A stretch of DNA of 6,193 nt. It comes from JAFAGX01 sp035501575. GTDB lineage: Bacteria > Acidobacteriota > Terriglobia > Terriglobales > Acidobacteriaceae. Positions 5,682 to 6,193 of the stretch are shown one piece after another. The notes under the pieces are model-generated. The model was not told where the DNA came from, ran no database searches, and saw nothing but the letters and a program-made list of their open reading frames with translations. Numbering within the stretch: the stretch's first letter is position 1; the number at the start of each line of letters is the position of its first letter. Made by a program: the position numbers and the translations under genes. The stretch covers positions 1 through 6,193 of the forward strand of contig DATJVZ010000058.1 in the NCBI GenBank assembly GCA_035501575.1. Reading direction: 5' to 3'.

Positions 5682-6193
5682 ATGAACAGGATTATGTCTC
5701 TCGAAAAGGTACTGATTATTGAAGACGAAGAAAATGAACGCACCGGCTTAGCCGAGTTGGTTTCTGCCTGGGGATACCGGGCGGAGACAGCCTGCGACGG
5801 GATGGAGGGTTTCGAGAAAGTCGGCGAATGGTTGCCTTCGATCGTCGTTACGGACCTCAAAATGCCCCGCATGGGGGGCCTTGAACTGCTGGAACGAATT
5901 GCCCGGGAGAGCCACGCGGTGGCGGTGATCGTGGTCACGGCTCAAGGCACCATCGACAGCGCCGTACAGGCCATGCGCATGGGAGCGTACGACTACATCA
6001 CCAAGCCCATCGATACCGATCGCCTGCGAACCATACTGCAAAACGCCTCCGCCCTGCTCGGGACTCGGACGGAGTTGGAGATTACGCGCCGCAAGCTGCG
6101 GGATGCCGGCACCTTGGGCAGCCTGGTGGGAAATTCAAGAAAGATGCAAGAGATTTTCCGACTGATCGAAATGGTGGCGCCCAGTACGGCTTC
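5682..6193 (+). CDS. NtrC-type response regulator, N-terminal part
   Basis: The first 170 residues are present; the gene continues past the window. Residues 9-121 form a receiver domain: acidic residues E14-D15-E16 in VLIIEDE, the phosphorylated aspartate D58 in VVTDLKMPRMGG, T86 in VVTAQGT and K108 in DYITKPI. After a short linker that may be helical (122-145), LVGNSRKMQEIFRLIEMVAPSTA begins a sigma-54 AAA+ domain, where Walker A should follow at once beyond the edge. The protein would be phosphorylated by a partner histidine kinase and activate sigma-54 promoters. The kinase is not in the window and the targets are unknown. Two in-frame ATGs compete, 5682 and 5694. The first has GGA 9 nt upstream. 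The second has AGGA only 2 nt away, too close. The second gives MSLEKVLIIEDE, nearer the usual family start. Confidence 0.9.
   Translation, partial: MNRIMSLEKVLIIEDEENERTGLAELVSAWGYRAETACDGMEGFEKVGEWLPSIVVTDLKMPRMGGLELLERIARESHAVAVIVVTAQGTIDSAVQAMRMGAYDYITKPIDTDRLRTILQNASALLGTRTELEITRRKLRDAGTLGSLVGNSRKMQEIFRLIEMVAPSTA

Overview
The window most likely comes from an acidobacterium (phylum Acidobacteriota). The evidence is the 5' end of a 16S rRNA gene on the minus strand at the left edge, with the short V1 helix and wording typical of that phylum. GC-rich coding sequence and a lipoprotein-anchored fibronectin type III domain of a kind common there fit this. The assignment rests on about 120 nt of 16S and on general resemblance, so class level is uncertain.

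Layout: 1-124 is the 5' end of 16S rRNA, transcribed leftwards out of the window. Upstream of it (124-436, minus strand) is a well-formed rRNA leader: a consensus-like promoter, a boxB-like hairpin, a boxA element and three further hairpins. From 437 to 1268 I find no convincing protein gene. This stretch holds a second leftward promoter candidate (840-868), an orphan rho-independent-type terminator facing right (729-752), and a densely self-complementary block (853-1018) that could be an RNA structure or a large palindromic regulatory region. From 1269 to 3836 is a rightward three-gene cluster, rmlB-rmlA-rmlC, making dTDP-sugar precursors of L-rhamnose. The usual fourth gene, rmlD, is not beside it. 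A convergent minus-strand gene (3910-4290) encodes a small lipoprotein with one FnIII domain. A 400-nt divergent intergenic region (4291-4690) separates it from rnhB (4691-5452, RNase HII). The window ends inside a rightward response-regulator gene of the NtrC type (from 5682).

How the genes work together: RmlA activates glucose-1-phosphate with dTTP, RmlB dehydrates dTDP-glucose to the 4-keto-6-deoxy sugar, and RmlC epimerises it. The product would be reduced by an RmlD encoded elsewhere, for cell-surface polysaccharide. The lipoprotein, RNase HII and the regulator have no evident functional link to this pathway.

Nothing here amounts to a demonstrated new system. The most open question is the 437-1268 region between the rRNA leader and rmlB, which has promoter, terminator and structure signals but no recognised gene.
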